Part shown: piece by piece, positions 23,971 to 36,200 of the stretch
Layout: each line of letters opens with the position of its first letter
Numbering within the stretch: position 1 is the stretch's first letter
NCBI GenBank assembly: GCA_025024175.1
Contig: QCXZ01000003.1
Location: forward strand, 14,900,392-14,964,391
DNA length: 64,000 bases
Source of the DNA: Rhyzopertha dominica
Lineage: Eukaryota; Arthropoda; Insecta; Coleoptera; Bostrichidae
Direction: 5' to 3'
Position numbers and translations under genes: made by a program
The notes under the pieces: model-generated
Databases searched by the model: none
Seen by the model: only the letters and a program-made list of their open reading frames with translations
Told to the model about the DNA's origin: nothing

Positions 23971-26900
23971 AGCTCATGTGTTCGTGTATGCTGTTGAATG
24001 AAGTGAACTTATTAGGTAGGTTTAATTAGCGCTGGTATAGGTACGTGAGTTCTCATCACCGGCGCTATAAAATTTCATACAACATTTTTTAATTAGTTGA
24101 AGGTGCGATGATGAAACAAGGGTCTTTTGTTGTTGCGCGTCATTGCAGTGGTTTTTTATTTGTTGTAGGATATAGGGTTCGACTGGACTATAAATTAATA
24201 ATAACAATAACCTATGGCGAATTCATGTTATGTTTTCCTGCGCTTTGAATATCCTTAGTTATTATTATTCATGTAGTACAGACACAATACTAGATCTAAT
24301 ACTTGTTTTTTTAATCTCTGAAATGTGCAAATAAACGTAAATATATTGTGTCGGTATTTTTATGTAGAAGTAAATTTGACTTTCTAATTTTGCACTTTTA
24401 AACATAAATGTGTTTTAAATTCCGCATCCCAGTTTCCACCATATCACCAAAAATTTATTTACCAGTTAACCCTTCCAAAAATAGTTAATAACTGAATTAG
24501 ACTCCTTTTTTTATCAAAATTTAGCTTTTTCTCAGACATACCGTTTTATTACACTTGAACTTTTGTATACCAAACTTAGATAGCTAATTTACAAAACATC
24601 ATAGTTGTTACCACAGCAGCTGAATTATATTTTGCTTACTGGAAGGTATCCAGACCAACTAATATAGATATTAATATGCCCTAGTACGGGAATAAGTTTT
24701 TGTTTGGTATCTTGTAACTGTTATAAACGTTCATAGGACAGAGTTGCCGTTTTTTTTCAATTACAGCAAAAATAGTATTGTACCGCTGCATCAGAGTTCT
24801 AATTGCGAAGAATACGTATTGCATCATACTGTAATATCGGCTCACATAGTTTAGACCGCAATTTGAAAAATGAAATAAACTATATGTATATTTAATTTAC
24901 TTCATTACTTTTATTGACAAAATGTTTGAAGCCAAGCTGTTTATTACATTGCAAAAAATGGTGGGTGTGCTGCTACGTTTCTCGAGATCATCTTGTTAAT
25001 TAATTTGGCACATATTTCGAGACGACTATTACGACAATTTTCCAAAAATCTCTAAATTTTAATGTGTCTGTGAAAAAAAACGTTCTTAAACTTCTCCTTA
25101 ACGTTTGTTTTTTTCTTGATATTAGGCGTAGGTAGGATGGTGACGATGATACTGTATATTTGCTTTACACTGTATAATTAAATAGTGAAAATAATAAAAC
25201 CTAGGTGGTCAAAAGGACACGAGCTGTTTTATGTGAGGAGTAACACCAACCAATAACAATTTTAATAATTTTAATTTGCAGTTATGCTATTGGGCCAACT
25301 GTAAACGGAAACTAACGATCCGATCTTAGTCAAGTGAAAAAAGAAATCGGTGTTCTCTGAATTTATTATTTATTTAATCGTGTCCACGAAATATACATCT
25401 GAACTAGGTACACAATATACAAACAGGGCAGGATCTGTTCATTTCTTTTCCAGGTTTTAGGGATTTAAGTGCAGATTCTAATTCGCCAATGATGAATGGG
25501 TGGCTGCCGAAAATGCAATTTTTGCAGCTTTTAATTGGAGTAGATTTTGCTGAAGGCTTGGTTTTCTCCCTCTTATGGGAGTTGCACTCTCGTATACCTA
25601 TCATCAGGTTTTTCGATCGCTAGTTTCACGTCTCTAATTTCATCTATTATCTCTCGTTCAGCCCTCGATGTATCTGCTGTAGACATAGGACGTGACATTA
25701 GTTCAATCAGCACAAATTAACCAGTATATCCTGTTTGGGCAGATCCACACATTTTTTATGGAAATGATGGTCAGACGTGGTCTTAAGGAAGACAGGTTTT
25801 TTAAATATCCACCAATATTTGGTTTTGTTTCTTGTATTATGCTTCTTGTTTCTTATTATTATTTGTTCTTGTAGGGCTTGGTGGTAGCAGAATTAGCAGG
25901 ACTACAAGTAGCCCTCCCAGGGTCGTGACGTCAACGCTTTTGCTGTGGTCCGGTCCCCTGAATAAGACACTGGAAATGGATTTATTCTAGGCCTAATATT
26001 GATAGCGATATCTTCTCCAACAACCAACATGTGACGCTCCATAAAATATTAAATAAGTACTAGATATACATTTTCACATATGAGAAGCCCTTTGGGCATA
26101 AGAGTCCAAACTTTTAGGAAAGTGTAATACGCAGTATACTCTGCAGAATTTTGTACATCAGGGGACTCATTTCGAGTTCTAGCAAATACGATACAAACTT
26201 TAAGGGCAGATACTAAAGAATTAATTAATTACTTAGCGAGACTGCAATGTAGTAACCTAGTGGATGCAATGTGAACAATCGGCACACATTTAAGAAAGAA
26301 AAAGTATGAGCACTTCTATTTTGAATTTGTTGTATGTTAGTCAAATGGGTATTATATTAATGACAATCTTTAAGCTTCTCTGGCGGGCAACACCAGAATA
26401 ACTTAACACAGACACTCTTCTCGATGCAGGAAACGGCAAGGTCTATAATGATGAGAGAAAGCATATAATAAGTGCACTGGTTCCATTATACTACACTAAT
26501 CCAAAATTTAAAAATTTCATTTCACGTCTGTATACTTTCTTCTGTTCTAATCGGTTATTTAAGTTTATATTAATCAAGCCAATCTGCACCAATATTATGA
26601 GGTATGCTATATCGAAAATCTTTAAGGAAATTCACATATACGGCTTTACACAATCTTAAAGCGTCCGAAAGCAGCGAATGGGTAAGTACTAAGCCCTCTC
26701 TAAAGAAAATCGTAAAATGAATAAGTAGTTGTCCTTTAAGATATAGAAGTGGTAATAGCGACCCCGTCACTAATAAACAGATTTTATTGAGATTGGAACC
26801 ATGAATTTTAAAGCGTAGTGTACATCCCACTAAGGCGTAAGCATAGATGACAGAGTACGAATAAACATTAAGGCAAAACTATTTTTCAATTATGTCAAGT

Positions 26901-27654
26901 ATTTATAACATTTGAAATACCACAAAGGTATAGAACGTGTTTATTTTCAATTCTATTTTTGCCAAATTCATGACTTCACCCCGAGATTAAGAAATACCTA
27001 ACTAGCTAACCAATAAACAGGCGTAGACACTTTGGTTATTTTTTGCAATATTCTAAATTGTTTATCCATATAAGAACGGAAATAACGAAAACTTTATCAC
27101 AGATTTCCGTGACTGTTTCATCAAGCCAAAATATCACACTCTGTGTACGTGGTTTCCTGCATCCCGCAAACTACGAACAGCAAGAAAACTACATCAACGT
27201 GCGAGTGTTTTACGGTGCAAGTAAACAAGAACGACAACACGTAAAGCGTCAGGTNAGACACATAAAAGTGCAAAAATACTCGACTGTGTAAAATTACCGG
27301 CGTTAAATAAATAAAAAGCGCGGAATTAATTTCTTCTGGAGTGCTTTATCGAANGGAAACGAGCTCCCAGATAAAGTTNATTGAAGTCGTAAACGCTGCT
27401 GCTTTCCTGGGGAACGTTAAGTAGCGCTCCATAAAAAAGAACTAACGCCATTAGTTTGCTCATTTTCCAATCAATCTGCGGGCACGGCGAAAAAGGACGC
27501 ACATAAGTTGGGGTGTACGAATGACGCTGAAAACGCTGGATGCACTTCTTTCTCTGCCGCAAGGGTTCATCAGTCAAATTGCGAAGAAGCATCGATCAGT
27601 GGCGGTTCCTGATTTAGGTATCCTTATAAAATCTTCATGTAAAAAGCCTATATT

Positions 27655-27880
27655 TGTTTTGTCAGCTTTAATCAGGATTTCAACCCAGGGCTACTTGATT
27701 ACTAATCAAACGTGCTAACCACTGCACCATCAAAACCCTATTTAAATTCCAGGTAACAGTGGTATATATGCATCAAAGCTTACGAATGTAACGCTACTGA
27801 AGGTCATCTGGCGCATTTGCAGCCCAATCGCTTGTCGGTCAATATTTTCGAACTTTGGAGCGTAATTCGCCACGGTCGCC
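27655..27880 (-). repeat. tRNA-like SINE copy A
   Basis: On the minus strand it starts with a 5' region (about 27880-27790, containing GCTGCAAATGCGCCAGAT and AGTAGCGTTACA) shared with copy C, followed by a tRNA-like head at about 27741-27661. That head has box A (TGATGGTGCAGTGGTTAGCACG) and box B (GGGTTGAAATCCTG). These are internal RNA polymerase III promoter boxes. Acceptor-stem pairing is poor, so it is a SINE and not a tRNA gene. It lies head-to-head with copy B. Confidence 0.75.
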
Positions 27881-28105
27881 ATTGTTGTATTAGTAGCGTT
27901 ACATTTTATTTAAATTTTGACGTCTATGTGCCACTCTGACCTGAAACTTGAACAGGGCTTTGATGGTGCAGTGGTTAGTACGCCTTACCAGTAATCAAAA
28001 GGTCCCGAGTTCAAATCCCGATCCAAGCTGGCAATACTTTTTCAGTACGTGTATAAGTCTGTCACCTCAATGAATATCACTTATGTAAATTCAAAATACA
28101 TTCAG
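27881..28105 (+). repeat. tRNA-like SINE copy B
   Basis: Plus-strand copy with TTAGTAGCGTTACA near 27890, then a tRNA-like head at about 27956-28030 carrying box A (TGATGGTGCAGTGGTTAGTACG) and box B (GAGTTCAAATCCCG). A tail follows, containing AATATCACTTATGTAAAT and CAAAATACATTCAGG, which matches the tail of copy C. The outermost 5' part is missing or shared with the inverted copy A. No simple-repeat end is seen before copy C begins. Confidence 0.75.
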
Positions 28106-28405
28106 GCCTGGCCACCGTAGCAAATACGTCCCGAAACTCGAAAATACTCAGCTGCAAATGCGCCAGATTACGCTCAGAAGCGTTACATGTCGGAAAGTTT
28201 GACGTACATACGCCACTTCGATCTGGATTTTGAATAGGGCTCTGATGGTGCAGCGGTTAGCACGTTTAACTAGCAATTAAAAGGTCCCGGGTTCATATCC
28301 TGCTTAAAGCTGGCAATATATGTCTCTTGCGCCAATAAATATCACTAAAGTAAATGTAAAATACATTTAGACGAGATTATTATCTTTGATCTTTGATCTT
28401 TATCC
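28106..28405 (+). repeat. tRNA-like SINE copy C with simple-repeat tail
   Basis: The most complete copy. The 5' region runs from 28106 (GGCCTGGCCACCGTAGC) through GCTGCAAATGCGCCAGAT and AAGCGTTACATG. The tRNA-like head lies at about 28237-28312 with box A (TGATGGTGCAGCGGTTAGCACG), an anticodon-arm-like stem (TTTAA / TTAAA) and box B (GGGTTCATATCCTG). The tail is AATATCACTAAAGTAAAT, then ATACATTTAGAC, and it ends in about three repeats of a TTTGATC-like word (28385-28405), a common SINE end. The tRNA-like part is internal, about 130 bases from the copy's start, which is unusual for a simple SINE. Confidence 0.8.
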
Positions 28406-28499
28406 TTTATATATACTTATGATGAAGATGTGGTATGGTTTGAACTTACTAGTTCAATGAACATATGGTACAATAGCGTATATAATTACAAAGATACAA

Positions 28500-28715
28500 A
28501 CTCCACATGATCTAAACCAGATACATGTATGCATATTTCTTGATCTTACAAAAGCATTAGACATCGTAATTCACTTGTTACTACTGTAATAATCAGATGA
28601 TTTGATGGTTATATCAGTAACATAGTAAATATATTTCGCAACATCAAATATGAGTCTTCAATAATGTGTGGAGTACCACAAAGAACTGTGCTTGGCCCAA
28701 AGAATTAATTATTAA
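28500..28715 (+). pseudogene. Non-LTR RT fragment (motifs A and B)
   Basis: At about 28524-28575 the plus frame reads HVCIFLDLTKALDIVIH, RT catalytic motif A ('F-x-D-L-x-K-A-F-D-x-V-x-H') with its Asp present. At about 28661-28695 it reads CGVPQRTVLGP, motif B ('G-V-P-Q-G-S-V-L-G-P'). Intervening sequence contains several stops and is shortened, and motif C is not found downstream. This is a strongly decayed Jockey/CR1-like fragment directly following the SINE cluster. Confidence 0.75.
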
Positions 28716-30783
28716 TTTGTTGTCATCTACAAGACCGCAGCATAAACAATGGTTGTGATATAATTGAATGGAATTTTGTGTTTTTAGGGAACCCACCTTG
28801 GAAAAATGCGTCCCGTATTGCGTATTCTTATCGAAAATATTCAAACGAAAATTATTGAAGCTATATATTCGAAACCACTGCTGTACCCAACACCACAACC
28901 ATAGTTTGCGGAAGGAATTTTGTAGTAACTGTCACTATTTACGCCGCATCACAACCTGCTTTAATATTACCTACTTATGTTGGTTGCGACAATAAATGTA
29001 ACCTTAGAAAAGATTGCATAATGAACTTGGACATCCTTCTTACAATACAGCACCCAAACAATAAACTCAGCCTGAGTTCTATACATTTATAATGATTACT
29101 AAGCCAATTTTAGGTCTCTTGCCTTAATCAAAGTGGCAGCTCCATAGATAGTTTTCAAATTATGAACACTATTAACTGAAAACGAAAGGCCTATTAGAAG
29201 CCAATTAATTCCATAAATATTTCGATTAGCGACGTATGCTTCGATACGTACACTTATGTCATGCTCTTACCAGCAAACTTTTCCCACATCTACCCCACTG
29301 GCGCCCACCTACTTTGCGGAAGCGCAAATAGAGCGTCATCTAATCAATTTGCCGAGTGTGAGATGAAGTTTCGTATCAAAGCACTCAGGAACTTTATATG
29401 TTGTTGTAATTAGATCTACATTGCTCTACTTCGCTCACAACAAAATTCATCCTTCACTGTTGCCAAGTTAGAAGTATCATTAGGCCACGGAGTCTTTTGA
29501 GCTAAGAAAGGCTTATGATACAAAAAATTAGTTTTTTATTAAAGATTTTGTCAAAACAGATAATTTTCTTGCAGTTTAATCTTTAATTGAATAACTGTAA
29601 ATTACACTCAACGCCATAGCTTTTTATTGTAATACAATGTAACTTCCGACGGCATTTTATTTGAAAAATACTGCTTTTGAACATATTAAGCTAAACGATG
29701 CTTATTAATGTATAAGTATAGTTTGCAATGTTTTGAAGTTTTCTTCTATTGGTAATGAGCCTAACAGATTAGATTTTAATTTTATGTAACATTACAAAGC
29801 TGCGAGTGATGGCTAGCCTAAAATGCCATATGCATGTATTAGCTCTGGGTAGATATAATACACTGATCAATAGCAAAATCACATAGGTAGAAATTCCACA
29901 TGAAATACACCATTCCAATAAATTGCAAACAAAACTGCATTTTGAAGGAACCGCATGTACAATATCTGAAACCGAGGCATAAAGCCCATATTGTTACACG
30001 AGCCACATCATAGTTTGTTCGCTCCTAGTTTATGGATTGCTGCATAAAGCCAATTATCCAACAAACTGTGCTATCAATATTACATACAACTACATAAAGG
30101 TAACCATAAAGCTGCAGCTCGTGAAAACGGTTGCTGGTCTAGATAAAATGAAAAATACAGACATAGACAAAACATTCGCACAATGGAATGAATAAACACA
30201 AAATGTAGTGTTTCATATGCGTTTTGTTGTTCGTCAGCTATTCGACAGTGTAGAGCTTTTATGCAGACGTTGATGGATGTAAGGCCTGCGGACAAATCCA
30301 TTTTTATTCCTACCTAGAAATTCCTTTGGCAGTTATCCACTTGCTTTTATGATGGATATTTAACTAGAAGTATTAGTAAACAATCGTAAATATTAGCTAA
30401 TAACAACAAGCTTCAGTATCATTATTTTTGTTTATATCATATGGCTTTATATTAATTTAGGAATGTGATCAGTTGTTAATATCAATATTTTTACATTATA
30501 TTGTAAAGATCTTGAAGACTTTGTGATATATAAATTTTTTGGTCTATCGAAAGCACTTGGTGATTTCCTACAAACATACCTTAGGTTCTGCAATTATATA
30601 CATGTAAGATCCTAGCCTGTACTCTAAGTTACTTAATAATTACGTCTATGTCATGTCGCCTGCGTCAAGACAATCTGTGGACAGCTGTTTCGGTTTATAA
30701 AGCCTCCTCAGCGCAGCTATAGTCTCAACGCAGACAACACGGCATNAATCTGGCTTCCCTTATATACGCCAAGGTAGGCGATG
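28716..30783. other. No gene seen
   Basis: AT-rich sequence without recognisable coding or repeat signals. Overlapping frames at 28644-28995 on both strands are short and carry no domain. The minus frame at 30080-30301 (73 codons) is likewise anonymous. Confidence 0.5.
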
Positions 30784-30915
30784 TGTATGCGAGAATTACA
30801 GTGTGAATGACACCATGCCATCTAGTGGCAATACGGTGCTCCGTAGAGACGAGTGGATGATGCCGTNTTNCCACTAGATGGCATGGTGTCATCCACACTG
30901 TAATTCTGGCATACC
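30784..30915. repeat. Hairpin with two opposed CTCF-like motifs
   Basis: Left arm 30784-30834 and right arm 30863-30915 are near-perfect reverse complements around a 28-base spacer. The right arm has two unknown bases. Each arm contains CCACTAGATGGCA (right arm on plus, left arm on minus), which fits the bilaterian CTCF core CCASYAGRKGGCRS at 13 of 14 positions. The structure looks like a foldback miniature element or an inverted duplication. Binding by CTCF is inference. Confidence 0.8.
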
Positions 30916-30979
30916 TAAGCTACTTCTTGTAAGCTAAGCTTGTGCAGCGCTTAAATTCGGATAAACTAATTCTTTCTTT

Positions 30980-31583
30980 TCAAATTTATTGTCAAGTAGT
31001 TCGAACAAAAAAAAATCATTTTGCATATCAGTTTTGTAACCTGTCCAGTGTGGTAGTCGATCGGGTTTAAGCACGGGTTATTAGGGGACCAGAAGTCTTT
31101 AGACAAGAACATATCCACGTTATCCGGTAAGCAATTTTGGACTAACGACTGGTGTGTGCCGATGTACCATCCCTGTGAAAAAAATATTGCCATTCAGGGT
31201 TTCACCGCATTCGTCAGAACACGCAAGTAAATTTGGACAGTTTACTCCATCTCAAATAATACAGCGGCATGCCGGCATCCTTGCTGGACACAATGCCTAA
31301 GCCCTTCCCGCGACTGACGGGGTCCGTGTCACGCGTTTTCTCGAATGACTCGTCCTTGGCGAGTTCCTTAGACTTCTCAAAAGCATTTATTTAGCAACGA
31401 CGTCGTACACCTCTGATCTTGGGTACCCTAAGGACCTAGTTATTTCAGTCACCGAATGCCCAGCGAGATGACTTTCGATTATCGCGCACTTGTTCGAAAT
31501 ATCTTGATCATTTTGAGGTTATGACCGTTTACTAGATGTAAGTCGGTATGTGGCTTTCATGAATGCCAACACGGATCTGTAGT
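30980..31583 (-). pseudogene. Mariner/maT-like transposase relic, copy 2 (internally deleted)
   Basis: Minus strand, from about 31510 down: NKCAIIESHLAGHSVTEITR, then SLGYPRSEVYDVVAK, an N-terminal helix-turn-helix of the mariner/maT type. It then passes, with stops and shifts, to SHSRKRVTRTPS, to a shortened catalytic region (SSKDAGMP, YLRVLTNAVKP), and to SLVQNCLPDNVDMFLSKDFW with NPCLNPIDYH (30966-31193). The latter is the second-catalytic-strand to third-Asp region ('L-W-P-P-S-S-P-D-L-N-P-L-D-Y'). The segment holding the first catalytic Asp is missing at the same place as in copy 1 (2806-3312). Both copies therefore probably descend from one non-autonomous deletion derivative. Terminal repeats were not resolved. 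Confidence 0.72.
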
Positions 31584-32099
31584 GAAACTATTATATGCCT
31601 GGAAATTCAAATTAATTTTTTTCTAATTAAAGAGCCGTACCATGTATAGCAGTAACACAAATTATATGTGTTCAAAGAGAGTTTATTCCAACTTCACACA
31701 ATATCTATTCAAGGGAATTCATCTAATTGTTGCCATATGGTTTGGCAAATATCTTAAGAAAATCCAACCTTGAACTGAATGGCACGTGCTTAGGAAATCA
31801 AAAGTGGTCTTTCGTACCCGAAATTTTCGGGTGAGCAGCAAAAACACATTTATTTTCCACAGAAGAAGTCAAAAGGCTGTAGTTGTTTTAAGCTTAGAAA
31901 ATAGATCATTAGTCATATCTACGGAAGTGATTTTATTTATAGATAAACAACACATATTCCTGCTAAAATTATCGACTTTCATTAGACCGTTCCTCACATA
32001 CATAAGCTGACCGTCAGTATTCTTGGCATTATCGCTAATCTAGAATAACAAAGGCCACTAAATGGCTGAATCTGTCGGCAACATGGCAATCATTTGGTC
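31584..32099. other. No gene seen
   Basis: AT-rich sequence between two relics. The plus frame at 31786-32010 (74 codons) shows no domain, and its complement may include the decayed C-terminus of the RT relic at 32100-33275. Confidence 0.45.
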
Positions 32100-33275
32100 T
32101 TAGGCTTTTTCAAAATTACAACTAATTAAAAACATCAAGAGTGAAAGCTAGGTACATAAATAGTGATTTCGCCGAGCAAATTGGCATTTACAATTTCGTC
32201 ATATACCAATTTATGTAAAAATATAATTCAAGATAGAAAACGTTTTTGTTGTAAAGTGTCCAATTTAAACTCTTTTAATAAAGCGACACTGGACACATTC
32301 CCTTAGCATAGTACAACTACCTACAAAAAATTTTTTAACACGTTCAATAAGCACGGTCTTAATAGAGATCCCAAACAGGGGAGCAATATTCCAGCTTTGA
32401 TCTAAAAAAGGTAAAAAAGAAATTTTTAACGACCCCGTTTCTCTGAAACCACTTGTATTTCGGCAGATGAAACCTAACANCTTAGACGCATGCGCATGAT
32501 ACCCGAATATCTAATTTGATCTACTTATCTTCGCACCTTTTGATTCTAGGGTAGGTCACTGTTTTACACTTCTTAACATTTAAAGTAAGTAAGTTTTTTT
32601 GTGCACCATTGACCAAATTTGACAAGATCTTCTTGTAATGTGTGACAGTCATTTATGGATCTGATAGCATTTGCAATTTACTGGTCATCAACGAAGACAT
32701 ACATTTGACAATTATTGAATTGTGACATATCATTAGTGCATACAACCTGATCTGACCTGACCTGACCTTACGTGACCTAAGTGCTTTACACCACTAGGAG
32801 CAGCATACATTTTAGATTGAACGTCACAAATCTCCACATATTGCTTACGGTTTATACAATATAGATTCAAATAATCTAATCAAGTTATTACACATACCCG
32901 TAGCCGCAGTTTTTGCAACAATAAGGAATGGTTTACTAACAACATCAAAGGCTTTTGTCAGATCTGTGTGGACAACATCCACTTGTGTCCTAGATTCAAA
33001 ATACGTTAGAAACGTATTATTGCACGAATTTGCAAAAGATTCGTAATGGTCGACCAACGCATGACCATATATATTTGTGGCACTCTGAATTATTAAACAA
33101 AATGTATGAAATAACAGTTTACACAATACGATACACAGTCTTTGACAATAAACGACGGTACAGAATCAGGTCCAATCACAAAATTTGGCTCGATTTTTTT
33201 AGTAGCATTAATGGTATCAGAGTCCATTGTCACGAAATTATTAGAGTATCAGTCAAATCACAGGAATCGTCACTA
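32100..33275 (-). pseudogene. Non-LTR retrotransposon RT relic, nearly full RT domain
   Basis: On the minus strand, from high to low coordinates and in several frames, there is a complete series of non-LTR RT landmarks. VIGPDSVPSFIVKDCVSY (about 33200-33140) is the 'G-P-D-G-I-P' motif. RWSTITNLL (about 33050) is the 'G-R-S-T-x-T-N-L-L' motif. VDVVHTDLTKAFDVV (about 32980-32930) is motif A with catalytic Asp. LIRLFESILYKP follows. YVFVDDQ (about 32680) is motif C with both Asp. CHTLQEDLVKFGQWCTK and LNVKKCKTV are the 'L-Q-x-D-L-x-x-L-x-x-W' and 'N-x-x-K-C' motifs. FFRSKLEYCSPVWDLY (about 32410-32365) is the 'S-x-L-E-Y-x-S-x-V-W' motif. FKLDTLQQKRF and IVNANLLGEI close the C-terminus. Stops, shifts and a loss around motif B show it is dead. 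Jockey/CR1-like. Confidence 0.85.
32748..32778. repeat. Short CTGAC microsatellite
   Basis: About five imperfect tandem CTGAC/CTGAT units inside the RT relic (minus strand GTCAG), where motif B is expected, so the array probably expanded within decayed coding sequence. Confidence 0.75.
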
Positions 33276-36200
33276 GAGGTATCACAGGAATTCAAAGTAT
33301 CACATTAAAATGTATGTTTATGCTGTGCTGTCTGCACCGCAATAAACTGCAGATAGATCTGTTTCGCTATCATTATTGCTCGTCAGTTCAGTTTACGTTT
33401 TGCCTATATACCAAAGGTATGATACAGTTCACTTCCTTTAGGAAGAAGTACCCGTTAAGGCAGTTAGGTGGCTTTGTTAGCATGCCAGTGTAATGCTGAC
33501 AGATGGCACTGCCGTCTAAATTTCTACTTACATCAAAGTATCACAGTCGCTAATAAATACTGATATGAAGTATGCAGCGAAATCCACAATATTTTGGGGT
33601 GAATTTAAGTTTTTTTTCTGAAACACATTTTATCAGCACTTGTTCTTCTTTTTTCGCTAATGTAGACATAAATTTTTTTATGGTTATCTCTTGCATCCCT
33701 TAAATGATTGGTAATCACGATTGCATACTTAGATGCATGCCGTCTTCGCAAACATTATTTATAAAGCTGAACTGTACATATATTAATCTCTCCCGTTGCC
33801 TTTCAGCTTTCAGTATGCACAGTATCTTAGCTGGCGCAGGTCTTGAATATAATTTCCATATTTGCAGCGCAGCTGTTGTGCAGCTTTCCACTGTTTACCT
33901 CCTACGTGTCTAAGATCTAGCACCATGTTATTCGAGTTATCAGCAGTCGTTGTTTGTGCCCTTCCCTCGCGGCGCTCACGTTTTGTATATAAATTACCAC
34001 CTTTATCGGACGTGAAAGGATAAAACGTGTGTTGATGTTTGAGAGCTCTAAGTCCTCCATTGGATGTTAGCGAGCCAGCCGAGGGCATTAATGGAAGGTC
34101 GTGTTCTTAAGAGCAGACATTTTTTACCCCGTTGTCCGCGTGTGGATTTTATTGAACAATTTACGGTTATTGGAAAACCGAAAGTTTGTAGCTATAAATC
34201 GAATCCGGGCCCCCTGATACGGTCGCTCTCCTCTTCTGAATCGTAAACACAAATCCAATGTATGCCTAGTCACGTGTTGGAAAAGTCGGAAAAATCCCCA
34301 AACGAAGATCTATTTTTGTTCGTAATTTGTTAAACGTTTCTTCGAATTCCCTGGTGCAGGTCAAAGCCCAATGTATATATTGCCTTTACAACTGCGTGCG
34401 GAATGTATAAGCACCTCTTACAGAATGTATGTAATGTATTTTATTTTATTATATAAAGCCATGTATTTTGTTCCACTAACCACGAGTTTAAAATGTAATC
34501 TATCGGCTAAATTCTAAATAAATCGTCAACTCCTATTAAATCTTTCTCCTCAATCATACCGATGATCACAGCATCAGCACTTACGGTGTAGTTGTTTTAT
34601 CCATCAACTGTATAATTTTTGTCACTTCACCTGTCTTTGCGTGCCACTTCTTTCAATGCCGTAAAGTACAAGATATTTTGGAAATTAATTTAACCCCGAG
34701 TTGGTTAAAGCATTCAATTATTAATAATTATCTTTGCTTCCTTTCTTAAAGATTCCATTTTTCCCCAAAACCCTGGCGACCGCCATATTGATCTTACCAT
34801 TAACTAAAAAGGCAAAATTCTGCTGTACTTATATTAGAAACAAAGTTAGCAGCGCCCTAAGAATGGGAGATATATATTTATTCCAACGTGCCAGTTCTTC
34901 CGAAACCAGAACGCTTGAAAGGAACATTTCCATGATAACTACCTACAGTACAGTAGAGCAGTATTTGCTCTTGTTTTCTTGTTTTCCGTTGTCCAAAATA
35001 AAAGTAATAAAGAAATGTATTTTTGCACTTTCTTCCCTAGTTTAGACAAAGTAGTAACCAAACATTTCGTCTTCCTTGTCGCAAAACGCTCTAGCTTATC
35101 TATACGACTTATAATATTCGTCTGCAGGTTCCTGGGAATCAGAAGCATCTTAATTACATTACTCAAACTGATATTTACTATCCAGAATTGTAATTGACAC
35201 TGCTGTCTGAGACCATGAGCCATCTCAGCTCATCATCAAAAGCACCTTCCAAGGCGCCACACTGATGGTAAGCTATATTAATTCATCTTTTTTTGATCAC
35301 GATACCTGTTACGTTATCGATCATATTTACATTGAATGAAAACTTTATCTATATTATGCTTCCGTTGCAGATTCATTTTCCTTTTAGCGTCCATTATTGT
35401 CGAAAATCAGCTTTTGCACATTATACTATTTAGTAACCTTCAAAACGTTCAATTTATTTCAACTACGTTTTAAACATCTTCGACTTCAGGAGAAGCCAAG
35501 GCAAACAGTTCCTTCTCTATTTCATTTTTATTTATTTTGCAGTTAGTTATTTCAATTTTTTGTCGTATTTATAACCAAAAACCTTTAGACTAACATTCCT
35601 TCGTCTGTGTTCTTCGTTGCCAAATACAATAATATTCAAGAAATTATCCGTTTTAAAATGAAATTTTTGCCAGTCTTCGTTTTACAGTCTTATTAAGTTT
35701 TCCTGTTTTCGTTTCTCAGGTGAGGCTCCAAAAATATGTTGTGTATATTCTTCTGTTATTTATTATTATTATTTAAGACTGATTTTCCAACAAGCACAGA
35801 CTGCAGGTAATAACAATAAAATATTTAAAAACCAGAAGAACTCCGTTACATTTGAAAACGTCATTCAAAGCATTATGCAACTACTTAATGCAAAGCAGTG
35901 TAATTGGGGGTTTGCCATATACAAAAAGTCATCTCTACTGCAAAACTATACAAAGCAGTAATACATATATAAATAACTTAAACTTTCGAAGCAAGTGAAA
36001 ATAAAATAAAATGAATATGGCATGTAACTGGTAAGACCTACAAAAAACGTGAACATGTATCGCTTGTAGATGATAACCCACAGCAAATAACCGAGAAATT
36101 TAATTATCAACCAAAGATTTCTGACAATGTACAACCAAGGCTAATATTAAGTAGATACAAGTATTCATCAATAATCATACTTCGATTTTTACCTCAAATA

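Larger units (their letters stand above)
17579..27654. other. Ten-kilobase gene desert
   Basis: No exon, transposase or RT core was recognised. Near 17750-17900 the phrase CAGGATGACTCAAATTCGAG and the following 'gatatctcgg' text resemble dispersed insect repeats, without definable ends. Minus-strand frames at 20441-20689, 22044-22289 and 26570-26830 are open for 80-86 codons but show no domain. A minus frame at 25404-25604 ends in ELESALKSLKPGKE, faintly like the start of a non-LTR RT domain, too weak to annotate. The poly-C tract and an island at 23740-23970 are listed separately. Confidence 0.45.

Noticed and set aside
25404..25604. Minus frame ending ELESALKSLKPGKE, faintly like the start of a non-LTR RT domain
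   Set aside because: Only one short motif fits, and no catalytic motif follows in any frame within the next kilobase downstream on that strand.
26570..26830. 86-codon minus frame considered as an RT C-terminus
   Set aside because: No landmark residues in the right order. Hydrophobic content is typical of AT-rich random frames.
27957..28312. The SINE heads as true tRNA genes
   Set aside because: Acceptor stems do not pair, the anticodon arms differ among copies, and all copies share non-tRNA flanks, so they are repeat heads.
33984..33995. TATA-like word as a core promoter
   Set aside because: No initiator or downstream coding frame is recognised, and TATA-like words are frequent in AT-rich sequence.
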